From positions 2,676,001 through 2,740,000 of the forward strand of contig NC_059406.1 of the NCBI RefSeq assembly GCF_905220565.1: a stretch of DNA of 64,000 nucleotides. The letters are read 5' to 3'. Under the pieces are notes generated by a model. The model worked only from the letters and a program-made list of their open reading frames with translations, did not search any database and had not been told where the DNA came from. Position 1 is the stretch's first letter. Every line of letters begins with the position of its first letter. Below, piece by piece: positions 32,504-43,215 of the stretch. The DNA is from Melitaea cinxia (taxonomy: Eukaryota > Arthropoda > Insecta > Lepidoptera > Nymphalidae). Position numbers and translations under genes: made by a program.

Positions 32504-32843
32504 TTAAGGATGTCGGTAAACCTTATAAAGACGGTCTTTAACAAAGTTAGTATATCGCAAAGCAATCAAAGTAAAAACTTCATTTATAGCCCTTACATAG
32601 TAACCAATAAAACGATGGAACAGCTTAACCATAAAGATGACAACTGTGCCATGATATTCGTCCGAGTTGTAACCAAAGACATTTTGCGGCAGAAGTTTCA
32701 ATGACTCATTTATATGTGGCCAGTTCTCAACTTTATCGTAGTTTGCAAGGAATTTTATAGAGTCGCTCCAGGAAACTGTATATCTTGGCGTACAATATAT
32801 TACCGTCCACTGCCTAGTGTCTATTACTAAAGGTGAGGTTTCA
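32504..32843 (-). CDS. Fatty acyl-CoA reductase-like exon (fragment)
   Basis: The minus strand has an acceptor tract ending ATTATTACAG (32853-32844) followed by 112 open codons to TAA at 32506-32504; the first exon base completes a split codon. No ATG is needed. The translation contains TVIYCTPRYTVSW (compare the family's VYN-x(5,7)-TW/SW block), about 45 residues later VKLFHRFIGYYV (compare HxIPGYxxD), then NFVKDRLYKVYRH (compare xxLVxLYxKxxK). Order and spacing fit the end of the NAD-binding domain of insect fatty acyl-CoA reductases, which make fatty alcohols for wax or pheromones. The proline of HxIPGY and several typical residues are missing. A GTAAGG donor at 32596-32591 could end the exon earlier. 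No other exon was found, so it may be a pseudogene fragment or part of a gene with long introns. The family assignment is from memory of the motif pattern. Confidence 0.45.
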
Positions 32844-33214
32844 CTGTAATAATATTTTATATCAGCTATTTTGCAAAAAAGAAAAATATCAATATTTTAA
32901 CACGAATCAAATAAAAATACTAAATTAATTTCAAGTCAGAACTATTAAAATTTCAAAATTTAAGTACAAGAATTCCTTTGTGCTCAACAATGATAGAAAA
33001 TTACAGCGAATTAATAATTTCTAATAACCTTTAATAGATAAATATTAATAATTTCTAAATGTTATTTTAGTAACGTTGGCTTTTTTGCAAGACGAATTAA
33101 AAAATCATAATGGTTAAATGAAGTACTATATATCTGACTTTAAAACAGTAATTATTTAGCTTCTTACCGCTACTTCTAAAAGGCGATGAAATACTTTAGA
33201 AGCCTACTTGAACA
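32844..33214. other. AT-rich unique sequence
   Basis: It holds the putative acceptor tract for the exon to the left; nothing else is supported. Confidence 0.45.
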
Positions 33215-33405
33215 GTGAATAAAAAAAGGATGTGCTTTAGACCACACGACTGAAGTAAAACTTCTTTAGCTCCATCTAACTTATATCTCCCTCTTGACTT
33301 CCGTTCGCCTCTCCCGGTCACACTTTTCGTAACGCTCTCGTCACGCATTCACCAGATTACCAAGTCAAGCGTACGTAAAGAATTTTTACTTCAAAAATAT
33401 TCGTA
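33215..33405 (-). repeat. U4 repeat, copy 2
   Basis: The reverse of the copy at 15350: TGTGCTTTAGACCACACGAC, TCTAACTTATATCTCCCTCT, CACACTTTTCGTAACGCTCT and CGTAAAGAATTTTTACTTC. It is framed by GAAGTAAAAATTCTTTACG-type ends. Confidence 0.7.
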
Positions 33406-33934
33406 GGCTATATTTTTTTTGTATTCTATCTAGCCGTTAATGGGTACTGCTCGTATATGGATGCCTCAAACGATCTAGCACCAGTATTAAGTTAGTTCAA
33501 TTTCGTAATGAGAATGGGTCAAAGGCAACTTCTTTTGTTCCTTGTTGTCAGCTCCCTCTTCCTTTTAGACAACAGGGCATCCTATGGAGCATAGTAACCG
33601 TTCTGGATATTCATTCATAAAATTACCATGAAAATAATTTAATACTATTTTTTTTTTTTTTCTAAATACGCAGGTGTACGTAATATTAATATTGGCACAT
33701 AATCCTATTCAAATAAATCTACAATACACAAATAACAACTATGTATGTATTTATATTTATAAGTACAATTCAATTATTTACTTAATACAAAGTCTAGTAT
33801 TCATTCCTAAATTACTTTTAATTCAGAATTGAATAAATATAATAAAATAACTAGAATTAAATATATAAACATTTATTACTTTATATGTACCCTTTATCGT
33901 AAACTAAAATATATATCAAAACATAGAAAAAAGA
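33406..33934. other. AT-rich unique sequence
   Basis: No supported feature. Confidence 0.5.
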
Positions 33935-34015
33935 GAAATGTACAAGAGACGGTGCTATCGCTAAAACGACGATCTCTTCCAAACAACCTTAGGTAAAGGA
34001 TAACAATGATAATGG
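33935..34015 (-). repeat. LINE 3' tail, family L2
   Basis: TGTACAAGAGACGGTGCTAT, CGCTAAAACGACGATCTCTT, CCAAACAACCTTAGGTAAAG is the reverse of the tail at 58370 (AAGGTTACCTTGCAGAGATC, GCTCTTTAGCGATAAG). Confidence 0.65.
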
Positions 34016-34028
34016 TAGGGGTGTACGC

Positions 34029-34600
34029 AATTTTTAACCGACGCCAATGAGAGGAGAAGATTCTCAATTCGATCGTGTATTTTTAATTTGTTAACTACGT
34101 TACCTCATAATATTTTTACTGAGTGTACCGATTTAATGATTATTTTCGAAGTTCACTGCTTAGGAATCGATTTTCGTATAACGTGATGGAGAGTAAAATC
34201 TATTGAACGAATGACCTCGTTACGTTTTTGTTAACGCCATCCATTGGAACCCTTAATTTTTATTGGATTCATTTATTTACCATTCGATCTTTTTCTTAGA
34301 CTACTAAGCCTTTTTTGTACCTATTTAGACAGCCGATTTGAAGAAGGAAATTCCAGTCGTGCGTCGGAGCTAACACATGCACTTTTTTTATTCGAAAGCT
34401 GGGGATTTGTAATTTATTTATTTATTTTTTATTTGTTTGAAGTCGCTTTAAACATCTAGGGTCATTAGCGACTACAAGGTATTAACAGTATTTTACAGGT
34501 ATTAAATTAAACTATAATGCTTAGTTAATCTTAAGAATTTTACAGTATTTTATAGTCGGTTAGGTTTTTTATTTGATTTAAGAGCAAACACAATTATTAT
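34029..34600 (+). repeat. U1 element split by U5
   Basis: The 5' part (ATTTTTAACCGACGCCAATG, GTGTACCGATTTAATGATTA) ends near 34145. U1 resumes at about 34388 (ATTCGAAAGCTGGGGATTTG) and closes near 34590 with GTCGGTTAGGTTTTTTATTT, AGCAAACACAATTATT. Confidence 0.7.
34146..34387 (+). repeat. U5 repeat, copy 1, nested in U1
   Basis: It shares with 45570-45862: GAATCGATTTTCGTATAA, CGAATGACCTCGTTACGT, TTCATTTATTTACCATTCGA, TTTTTCTTAGACTACTAAGC, CTTTTTTGTACCTATTTAGA, CGTCGGAGCTAACACATGCA, CTTTTTTT. The 71-codon frame at 34244-34459 is inside and not conserved. Confidence 0.7.
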
Positions 34601-35045
34601 ACTAAAACAATGTCATCTAATGAAAATTACACTGGCGTAATTGCAATGCCTTATGCTAAACATACGTTAAAAGCAAAAAAAACATCGCTAATATTTTAAT
34701 GTAGACGTGGGTTACGAGTTGCATGTTGTATATGAAATTAATCAGGTTACCAGCCAAGCTTAACTTAATTAAGACCTCATTTACTGCTAAGAACTTTATC
34801 AGACACTGTTAATTTAATGTCTACACAAATAAACATATTTTATTAATTTAAATACTAGTTATCACCCGCTACTTTCTCGATGTAAAATTTCTCATTGTTT
34901 TCTGTTTGTATCTCTAGGTGTTCATATAACTATTACACGTATATTCTGTGATTATACGTGTATATAGTTCATATTCTTTCTTTAGCTTCTTCATAATGAA
35001 CAATGGCATAAATATTGCAAGATATTAAGCAGATTGATACACATA
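34601..35045. other. AT-rich unique sequence
   Basis: No supported feature. Confidence 0.5.
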
Positions 35046-35695
35046 ATTTTTAACCGACTTAAAAAGGGGGAGGTTCCTAATTCGACTGTTTTTTATGCGT
35101 AGCTCATGACCACTTGGAGTACCGATTTTAATTATTCTTGTGTTTTTTTTTTTTGATGGAAAGTTATTGCTTGTGGTGTGTTTTTTGTTTAAGATCTGAT
35201 AAGTACTTTTTGAAGTATCCAACCTTTACCGCATACGAGGCCATATATAGTTTCCCAAGTTCTGTTTATTTTTTCTAATGTAAAACCGCAAAAACAGTAA
35301 TTGAAAACATCGAATAAGATATTTTTGAATTATTCTTAATTCGAATTTTTTTTATTATTATTTTTTTTAATTGATAATATTGCGCCATTTTAGTAATAGT
35401 TTATCTTTTCCACGTGCCTGCGTGAACTTCAACTCTGTAATTGTCCGTTTCGAAAAATAAAGTTCTAGTACAAAATGGTAAGTTTCAATTATTTAAAAAA
35501 GTGTAAATCTGTTGTTGTTCTATTTTTTAATTACCTTAGTTGTTTCCTAAATTTCTGACGAGAATATATATTTTGAAGGATATTTTCCATGTTCACAAAT
35601 TTATTTTATTTTAATTGACTATTTTTGACTACCTACATTGTATTATTAGTCGTAATAAATAAAAATCGTTTTTTTTTCCGTTTGCGAGTAAACAG
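35046..35695 (+). repeat. U1 element interrupted by unrelated DNA
   Basis: The 5' part is at 35046-35220 (TTTTTAACCGACTTAAAAAG, AAGATCTGATAAGTACTTTT). The 3' part is at 35608-35695 (TTGACTATTTTTGACTACCT, ACATTGTATTATTAGTCG, TTTCCGTTTGCGAGTAAACA). The 390 bp between them, including ACGTGCCTGCGTGAACTTCA, is not U1 and was not recognised. Confidence 0.65.
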
Positions 35696-36164
35696 ACGCG
35701 TAGTATGGATCAAGTCTACCCATAAAAAATATATATATATAATATTCATTTTTCAAATTTGTAACTATCATTCTATATGTAATTTATGTGTTCTAATTTT
35801 AAAATGAAACCAATTATAACTTACACAAGACTATTTTTGTCATATATATATTCAAAAACCGTAAACATATAGCACACTTTTTAGGAATCATGTACCAATA
35901 ACGAGGTTCTATTGAATTTTATTGTTTGAACGTATGTAAGAACGTGTTTGCGCTTTATTGACTGTCTGGATGGCGACGTGGTTCTAAATAACGATGGTAA
36001 ATGTGTTCACTACATTTGGTACTGTTTGTTACTTATATTAGTGAAATTTATGTGACCAAGAGTTTGGTTTATATTTATTTATTTATTTAATGATAATAGT
36101 AAGGTAAGGTTTGTGCTGTCAAAATGAAAGAGTGGTGAGAGACAATCTTTTGACAGTTCAAAGT

Positions 36165-36450
36165 TTTTTTTAACGAAGTTTTATGGGCGTTGAGGAGAGG
36201 TACCCTGGCCAGCAAAAAACACCCGTAACGTTAAAAAAAGCGTAAGATTTTTATGTATAATCTATGTATGGTGACTATACAGTGTCTAATGTATAGTCTA
36301 TGTGATGACTGTTATTATTATTGCATTTTGCTATAATTATTATATCATTCGATAATTATTATCTATAAATCATTGTAAATAAAATAAAGGTGTAAAGATA
36401 ATTTTGTAAAGTAGTTTTTTTTTTATCGATAAAAAAATCATAGTAAAAAA
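36165..36450 (+). repeat. U3-type element, copy 2
   Basis: The GAGAGGTACCCTGGCCAGCA, TGACTATACAGTGTCTAATG, TATAGTCTATGTGATGACTG and AAATAAAATAAAGGTGTAAA blocks match the reverse complement of 51190-51560 in the same order. The outer inverted ends are decayed (only AACGAAGTTTTATG remains on the left). Confidence 0.7.
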
Positions 36451-36545
36451 TATAAATAAAATAAAATAAAAGGAGCCTTTATTGCTATTTACTTGGTTTA
36501 CACAATTACTCTTAATTAATATACTATAACTATACTATACTATAA

Positions 36546-36612
36546 TGTAATATCCCACTACTGGGCATAGGCCTCTTTTTCTACGTAGGAGAAGGATCAG
36601 AGCTTAATCCAC
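36546..36612 (-). repeat. S1 tail cut by U1
   Basis: TGTAATATCCCACTACTGGG, CATAGGCCTCTTTTTCTACG and AGAGCTTAATCCAC stop exactly where U1-like sequence begins. The rest of the SINE is not found beyond the U1. Confidence 0.75.
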
Positions 36613-36945
36613 TTTTTTAAATGGAGCCACACGACAGCCATCAGCTTTCAATTTAAATAAATATCATCAAAATCGCTACACACAGAAAATGCGGTATAAC
36701 ACAACGTAGCTCGACAAAAAAAATGTCAAGTAAATACACGTTATTAGATGTAATTCAAAAAATAATTGTAAGATCTCAATTAGACTTTAATGCACATGAG
36801 AGCACATGACACGCACTACCTTTCGATTAAAACAAAAATCATCGAAATCAGTCTACCCAGTTAAAGGTTTTTACGTAACATATATAAAATAAATACAGTT
36901 GAATTGAGAACCGCCTCCTTTTTGGAAGTCGGTTATAAAACATTA
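36613..36945 (-). repeat. U1 element with two A modules
   Basis: Reverse U1. The A module (CAACGTAGCTCGACAAAAAA, GTCAAGTAAATACACGTTAT, CTTTCGATTAAAACAAAAAT) follows a partial preceding A module (CAGCTTTCAATTTAAATAAA). It ends GAGAACCGCCTCCTTTTTGG, AAGTCGGTTATAAAA. There is no B module. Confidence 0.78.
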
Positions 36946-37677
36946 CAGCGTTTGTTAATTCATTAATTACTACCAATAAATATATTTTTAACACAGAAAG
37001 AAAACTAACTTATAATTAATTACTATATTAATTACGATACACATAATCAGCTTATGTCGTCTCACCTTTTGTCTACTAATTTTCACTTGATTCTCTTGTA
37101 ACTATTCAATTTCTCAGAATTTCTGTTACAGAAATAAGTTTATTATCATATTGTAAGGGGAAAATTGTATTATTAGAGGTAGAATTTTTTAATAATATCA
37201 CGTTGCTGAAGTAAATACGTTACTGTTAGTTTCTACTGGCATATTTTAAATAAAGGTGTAAAAATAAAAAAATTGTCGAAATATATGTTTTTTTGTTATT
37301 AATTTACATGACATTTAGTATGATGTTTTAAAGTCAATTAAATTATGAAATATAAGAAAACTATCATGACATCATTCGTGATCATCTTCCTATTGCATGA
37401 GATACGGAATAATTTTTCAAGTCTTATATCATAAAGTTATAAATTCCTATAACATAAAGTTTTACTCATTAAAATACAGAATATTACAAAGGACATATAA
37501 TATTATTTAGAAAATATCCAAACATACAATAATAATGTTTAAAATCGGTTTTATGGCACCGAAAAAAATAATTCCGCACATTTCAATATTAAAAAAAACA
37601 CTCGCGACCCAATAAAAAGTCTTAAAAAATGCCTATATAAATCAAATTATTGCCCAATAAATAACCCTTAAATAATT
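36946..37677. other. AT-rich unique sequence
   Basis: No supported feature. Confidence 0.5.
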
Positions 37678-37872
37678 CTGCAGTTGGGAGACACATGCAC
37701 GATTCGTGGAGGCTATCCGTCATTCTCAAATATTCAGCCCTCTGGGGGCGAGTTACAAATTGGCAGTAGTTTTCGAAGATCCCGATACGCGGCCAATAAA
37801 TATCTCAGACTACAGCGAGCGAACTTCGATAACAAAATGATACTTATTTATGAGATCGAACTCACATCGTGA
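37678..37872 (+). other. GC-richer island with open frame, function unknown
   Basis: After TAATTCTGCAG, which resembles an acceptor, 62 codons are open on the plus strand to TGA at 37870-37872 (GDTCTIRGGYPSFSNIQPSG near the start, KMILIYEIELTS at the end). The block is clearly less AT-rich than the several kilobases around it and is not one of the repeats seen here. I recognise neither a protein family nor an RNA. It could be a short exon, a conserved non-coding element or a single-copy repeat. Confidence 0.3.
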
Positions 37873-38030
37873 AAATAAAACTTTAATTTTGTAGTATTCA
37901 GTTTCAAATATTTAGTTTTGATTTTTAAAATAACATTGTTTTCATTTTGATTAATATAGTAAGGAATAGTTATTCCTATATAGTAATATTAATTAGCTGT
38001 CTTGATTGGAATGAAGTTCTATGTGAAAAT

Positions 38031-38309
38031 AGTTATACACTTAGAAAATCGAAATCAAACGGGCTTCAAAAGCACTTTTGAATCGACATTTTACAATTTA
38101 AAGTTTAAATATATTTTTTAATTGAAGCTTACTGAAAAATGATATATATAAACAGTAACGGAAAAACCTATCAATATTAGACCATGTACTAGCTTTTCTA
38201 GGCAGTCTGTGGACTGCTGGCCTGAAGTGCTAATATAATAAAACCGATCGCGGATAAGCAATAAAATGCTATAAATATAGATATTTAAAAAAGTTATACA
38301 CTTAGAAAA
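38031..38309 (-). mobile_element. Retroposon copy with perfect 18-bp target duplication
   Basis: AGTTATACACTTAGAAAA occurs at 38031-38048 and again at 38292-38309, exactly flanking the inserted 38049-38291. On the minus strand the insert ends in the L3 tail (TAAAATGTCGATTCAAAAGT, CCGTTTGATTTCGA). The body (TTTTCTAGGCAGTCTGTGG on the plus strand, and more) is also present at 39723-39976. No ORF. The long perfect duplication implies recent LINE-type target-primed insertion. Confidence 0.85.
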
Positions 38310-39722
38310 GGTATAAATTGGATATAACTATATGTATGAATGAAAATACTTATAAAATGTACGGCAGTGTTAAAATTATTGTATACATAAATTTAATTAT
38401 TTTTGACAAAAGCATACTTACAATATACATATTAAAAAATTATAAATTAAACAATATATAATAATAAAGTATCTGACATGCATGTCACTTATAAGTGTAC
38501 ATAATAATTTGGAATACAATGATTAAAAACACAAAAAAAAACATAAATAATTTAAATATTTTAAATTTAAATATACATCAGTACAGTTCAACACTTACAC
38601 ATAATATTTAAAAAAAGAAAGTGACACTTTATCCTCGTCGTAAGCAAAATAATCAAAATCAAAAATTAAGAACAATTATCATAATAAAAATAAATAAAAA
38701 TAAGGAACATATTATTACAATCAAATATACATTAATTAATAGATAAATAAAGTTTTGTTTTAAAAACTAATTTATTCGAAATTTGAAATTTCTCAAAATG
38801 TTGAAATATAATTGTTTTCGAAAAGAAAAATTTCACTTTTCTTTTTTTACACACGTTATATATACACCTTAGTAATTATATGAAGAAAAAAGGCCAACGC
38901 GAATATGGTGTATCGAGTTTCGACCTTAAACATAGTCATTATAAACCAAATAACATAGTAATGTACCTCAAGCTAGTATAAAATTACGAATCAAAAGTAT
39001 TTTAAAATGTACATCAAATTAAGTTTATATCTGTTTGAATAATCTTATTTCTAGACGATTTTAATGAATTCTCTTTTAGTGTCAAAAACCATGATTACTT
39101 GCACAGAACACACTTAAGATATTAAATCAACTTTTGATTGTATATTTATATATAAATGAATATTTGTCTGTATGCCTTTATAGAATCGTAAACTATGCAT
39201 TTGATTATGTCATGATCTTCAGCAAAGTGTTATGCATCAGCCCCCAAAGGTTTCTGAATTGGTACGATCAAAAAAATAAAAAGCATAGTAACGCGCGCAG
39301 GGGTAGTTGTTCTATAACTGTTATTCAAGTCAAAAACGTAATGTTTCCACTGTTGTCCGTCAGTATATCAGCATATATTAAAAAGGCCCAATACGGCGCA
39401 ATTATTAAATAAAGTTTATTTCATTTAGTAATTTCGTTAGTTTAATTTAAATGTAACCAGACATGATTTGAGTTCCTACTCCGAGCTTGGACGTTGTAGT
39501 TAGTACCTTTTAACTCGGTATAGTTCCCTAAAGAGAGATAATGAGAGGCAAAATGTGTACTTCGTTACTATTAATTTAAGTGTACTCAGATTTTGTTCAT
39601 TCTTTTTTTAGTGTGAAAGAAGATATTTTAAAGTCAATTTTTAGTAACTTACGAAGCTAAAAGCCACAAAGAACACTTGATTTAGATTAAACATAATATT
39701 TTTACGAAAATAATACCCACTT
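38310..39722. other. AT-rich unique sequence
   Basis: No supported feature. The 92-codon frame at 39134-39412 has no recognisable domain. Confidence 0.5.
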
Positions 39723-39976
39723 GGCATCGGAATCAAACGGGCTTCAAAAGCACTTTCGAATCGACATTTTGCAATTTAAAGTTTAAATATATTTTTTAAA
39801 TTGAAGCTTACTGAAAAATGATGTATATAAACAGTAATGGAAAAACCCATCAATATTCGACCATGTACTAGCTTTTCTAGGCAGTCTGTGGACTGCTGGC
39901 CTGAAGTGCCAATATAATAAAACCGATCGCGGATAAGCAATAAAATGCTATAAATATAGATATTTAAAAAAAGTTA
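39723..39976 (-). mobile_element. Second copy of the 38.05-kb retroposon
   Basis: Nearly identical over about 240 bp to 38049-38291 (shared ACCATGTACTAGCTTTTCTA, GGCAGTCTGTGGACTGCTGG, AACCGATCGCGGATAAGCAA) and in the same orientation. No target duplication is visible around this copy, so it may be older or trimmed. Confidence 0.82.
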
Positions 39977-40218
39977 TGGATAATTACGAACCCGTAGATA
40001 TCATACGTTGAATAAATTTAAAAGAATTACTATATTAAAAACAATAAAATTTCTTTCTTTTTCATAATTGAAAAAAAAAAGGTTGAAAGTTAATTTAAAA
40101 TTTACTTAAAATTCAGAACTTAATAAATGAAAAATTCTTACCTAAAATAAACTTTTACCCTACTTTACTAATTTATAATAATCTCAATTTATTATAAATT
40201 ATTAAAGTTAAAATATTA

Positions 40219-40294
40219 ACTTTTAATCTGTAAAATGACTATTCGAAAGTGCTCTTGGAGCCTATTTGAATAAAGCTGTTTTTGATTTTGATTC
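40219..40294 (+). repeat. L3 3' tail fragment
   Basis: TAAAATGACTATTCGAAAGT, GCTCTTGGAGCCTATTTGAA, TAAAGCTGTTTTTGATTTTG matches 24920-24995 closely. Confidence 0.8.
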
Positions 40295-41607
40295 TACTAT
40301 TTTACGCGACTTTTGCTTATTTCCTATATTTCGTTTAAAATTAAAATTCACTATAAATAATGATTTCATTGTACTGAAAAATGTGAATATTAAGTATATT
40401 ATTTCGTTCAAATTCATATTTTAATACATATATTTAGTCATTATAGTAAATATATAATATAAATTATAATTATTATTGAAACTAAATATACCCTCCTTCA
40501 TTAAATATTCATCAAATTAGGCTAATGTAATATTTATGATAAGAAGATAGTAACAATCTAAACCGCTAAGTAAATATTTCTAAGCAAACTTGATGATGAT
40601 ATTAGATGGCTTTGCTTTTTACTTTTACATAATTTATCATAACGTGAAATATAAAATTATGTAAAAGTAAAAAATAAAGTGACTATTAAAAAGTATTGAA
40701 ATATAAGTATATTTATCATGACATTCTATGTCATTCCAAAAATAAAAATACAGTTAAAAAATTGTAACGGCATTTCGTCTATAAAAAATTAAATAATTGA
40801 AAGTTGAAACCCACAATCAGTGTTACCAAACTATAAATTTCATGCGTATCATAGAATTGAATATTAAACTTCCGGTTATTTAATATTTTATCATTTCATA
40901 ACGTATAATTATTTGAATGTAGAATGTATAAAGAAACAAAATAAAAACTATTTATAATACTTGGTATATTTTAATGTAAATATAATCGGTACTATGAAGC
41001 TCGCATTAACTATGCATGTGTGTATAATCACATTGCTTAATATCAGCGAAGTATATACATATAAAAATAAAATAGTCTTAGGTATATCAACAATTAATTG
41101 TTTCATGTATAAATTTATCTTTTTATCTACACTACGCGAAAACTAGTCTAGACTTTGTATTAAATAGTAACTATTAAGTTATGATCTTGTAATATTTTAA
41201 TGATGAATTTAGAAATGTCGCACATGTGTAGTAGTGAACTGTCATATTTATTAAATATTATATTCTAATAAAAATCTTTAGCATATCATTTGAAAAGTTT
41301 CCGTGATTGCCATAAGAGTCTAAATTATCAAGAATATTTCAGTAATACTGATAAACATCAAGGAAGGTTTAAACAAACAATAATAAAAATACGTTGAATA
41401 TAGGCAATGAAAATTAGAGCTTATCGAACTTAATTACTGAGTACCGAGCTTAACTCGGTATTTTTAGTAAATTGTGTTTTTTGGTTAATTATATATTGAT
41501 AAAATATGAATAATATTTTCCGATTTTACCGACATAATAATAAAAAATATGAACTGGTTATTTAAATACAAAATTATGAGTGCAATTAGAATAAAAAAAG
41601 GAAAAAA
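40295..41607. other. AT-rich unique sequence
   Basis: No supported feature. Confidence 0.5.
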
Positions 41608-41900
41608 AAAACAATAATCGATCTGGAGACATGGGGATTTGACCCGTGGTCTTCTCGGTCGATCCCGACCGGTCGATTTCCCACCTGAGCTATTACAACT
41701 TTATCGACAATTGCGAAATTTACTTTCGTATTCTAACGGTATTGTAGCCATTTTTCATTGCCTAAAAACAGGGATAAACCGACATTTTCTAAAAATGAAT
41801 CCTAGCTATATCGATTTATCGTCCCCGAAATCCCCTGCATACTAAATTTCATGAAAATCGTTGGAGCCATTTCCGAGATTCAGATTATATGCAAAAATTG
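41608..41900 (-). mobile_element. SINE-like element with tRNA-like 3' part
   Basis: The minus strand runs ATCTCGGAAATGGCTCCAAC, TTTCATGAAATTTAGTATGC, TCGGGGACGATAAATCGATA, then TAATAGCTCAGGTGGGAAAT, CGACCGGTCGGGATCGACCG, ACGGGTCAAATCCCCATGTC and ends in a T/A run. The second half resembles a tRNA with a degenerate B box. I know this pair of blocks from lepidopteran repeats, but not under a family name. The plus frame at 41639-41845 is an artefact. Confidence 0.6.
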
Positions 41901-42829
41901 CTCGTTTAAACTGTATATAAATATGAACATATATAACTGATATAAAATATTTCATCAAGTACAATAATATACGTAATCGTAAACTGAATGGAAATCACGT
42001 GAACTAAATTCACGTTATTTTGTCCCGAATATACTTTGGCTAATATTCAAATTTCATGTTTACCCTCGGCTATTACAAATTATTCAATCTATAAGTCTAG
42101 ACTTGTTCTTTACAAAGTGTATTATATTTCTTACTATTTACAAAAACAAAATGTAATAAGAATGAATTTTCTTTTTAAATTTTTCAAATACCTATTTTCT
42201 TGAAATACTGCTATCGCTAAGCAGACGAAACATTTATTATAAAAATATGAGCTCAAAATATAAGAATCAGTCATCATTACAGTGTTACAAAATATTATTA
42301 CAGTAAGAAATAAAGTAAAAATAGAGAAGACAGTAAATAATATTTTTCACAAAAATATACTATATTTGAAAAGGCCTTTACAGACCCCTTCGAATCTTTA
42401 TTGTACGTGAAGGCTGAGTACTTGGATAAGAAATTGATTTTGTATTTAATACATTTACGAGACTTGTAAATGTAAAAACCTGTGCCTGTTTATGTTATAC
42501 ATAAAGTAATAATTCTAACTCTAAGTGTTCTTATAAAATAAAGTATATAAAAATTTATTTATATCATGATTCAGCACATCAGAGTTAAATCCTTTGATAT
42601 GGTAAAATATGAATTATTTATCGAATGTTTGAGGATATCAAATAAATTTATTTTGGAGTAAAGCGAAAAAAATCTCTATCAATTTTAGCTTAATAATTGA
42701 ATCATACGGTTCATTCTTTTTATTATTTTAATGCTATAAAATTAAGTTATCCGTTTTTTGAACTAAGTGGAAAGTTTGGTAAAGTTACGAAGTTTTGTGA
42801 AGTGGAATTCAAAATGCCAAAGTACTTAC
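41901..42829 (-). other. Start of putative convertase intron
   Basis: AT-rich. It begins (on the minus strand) with the GTAAGT donor at 42829-42824. No further exon was seen. Confidence 0.6.
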
Positions 42830-42970
42830 TTGTCCATGATTAATAAAGCCATGCCTGTGGGCCAGTTCATCTGCACGGCCATCTGGCACGAGCAGAGCGA
42901 ACTGATCGTGGTACAGCGGCACACACAAGTCCAGCACTGTCAGTAACACGATCAAGTAAATAGGTGGCAT
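42830..42970 (-). CDS. Furin-like proprotein convertase, first coding exon
   Basis: The minus strand gives ATG (42970-42968) and 47 codons ending at CAA|GTAAGT, a consensus splice donor, in phase 0. Residues 1-18 (MPPIYLIVLLTVLDLCVP) are a clear hydrophobic signal peptide. Residues 20-47 match the start of the subtilisin-like prodomain of furins: a beta strand YHDQFALLVPDG in the place of the family's TNTWAVxIPGG, then an ADELAHRHGFINHGQ helix-loop in the place of VAxxHGFxNLGQ. Convertases of this family cut secreted and membrane precursors after paired basic residues in the trans-Golgi, endosomes or outside the cell; the prodomain aids folding and is removed. Only about 25 prodomain residues lie here; catalytic and P domains must be elsewhere. 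The exon is GC-rich compared with its AT-rich flanks. Assignment to Furin1, Furin2 or another member is not possible from this piece. Start choice: this ATG gives the signal peptide; another ATG 16 bases upstream is in a different frame. Confidence 0.82.
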
Positions 42971-43215
42971 AACGCACGTCGCTCATTGCATTACCGCTTG
43001 CGAACTCTCATCCCGACTCTAATTACGTAATTATTATTTTTTAATATACACTCGCGTAATTTATCCCCTTAGACCGGATACGTCCATCCAGGGTTGTGTT
43101 CATGAAGAGACTGAATTCGCGTGACTGGTCTTATTTCCTCTATTTTAGTTGGAGCATGCGCGGTAGTTCGCGCCCTTTCTTTAGCCCACTTGTGCATTCT
43201 ATATGGCATCAATTG
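42971..43215 (-). promoter_or_regulatory. 5' UTR and likely proximal promoter of the convertase
   Basis: The minus strand upstream of the ATG is less AT-rich, with CpG-containing blocks (GGGCGCGAACTACCGCGCAT at about 43179-43160, CACGCGAATTCAG near 43120). An upstream ATG at 42986 (context GCAATGAGC) is out of frame with the main start and its frame ends inside the exon. No TATA box is obvious, and the transcription start cannot be placed. Confidence 0.4.
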
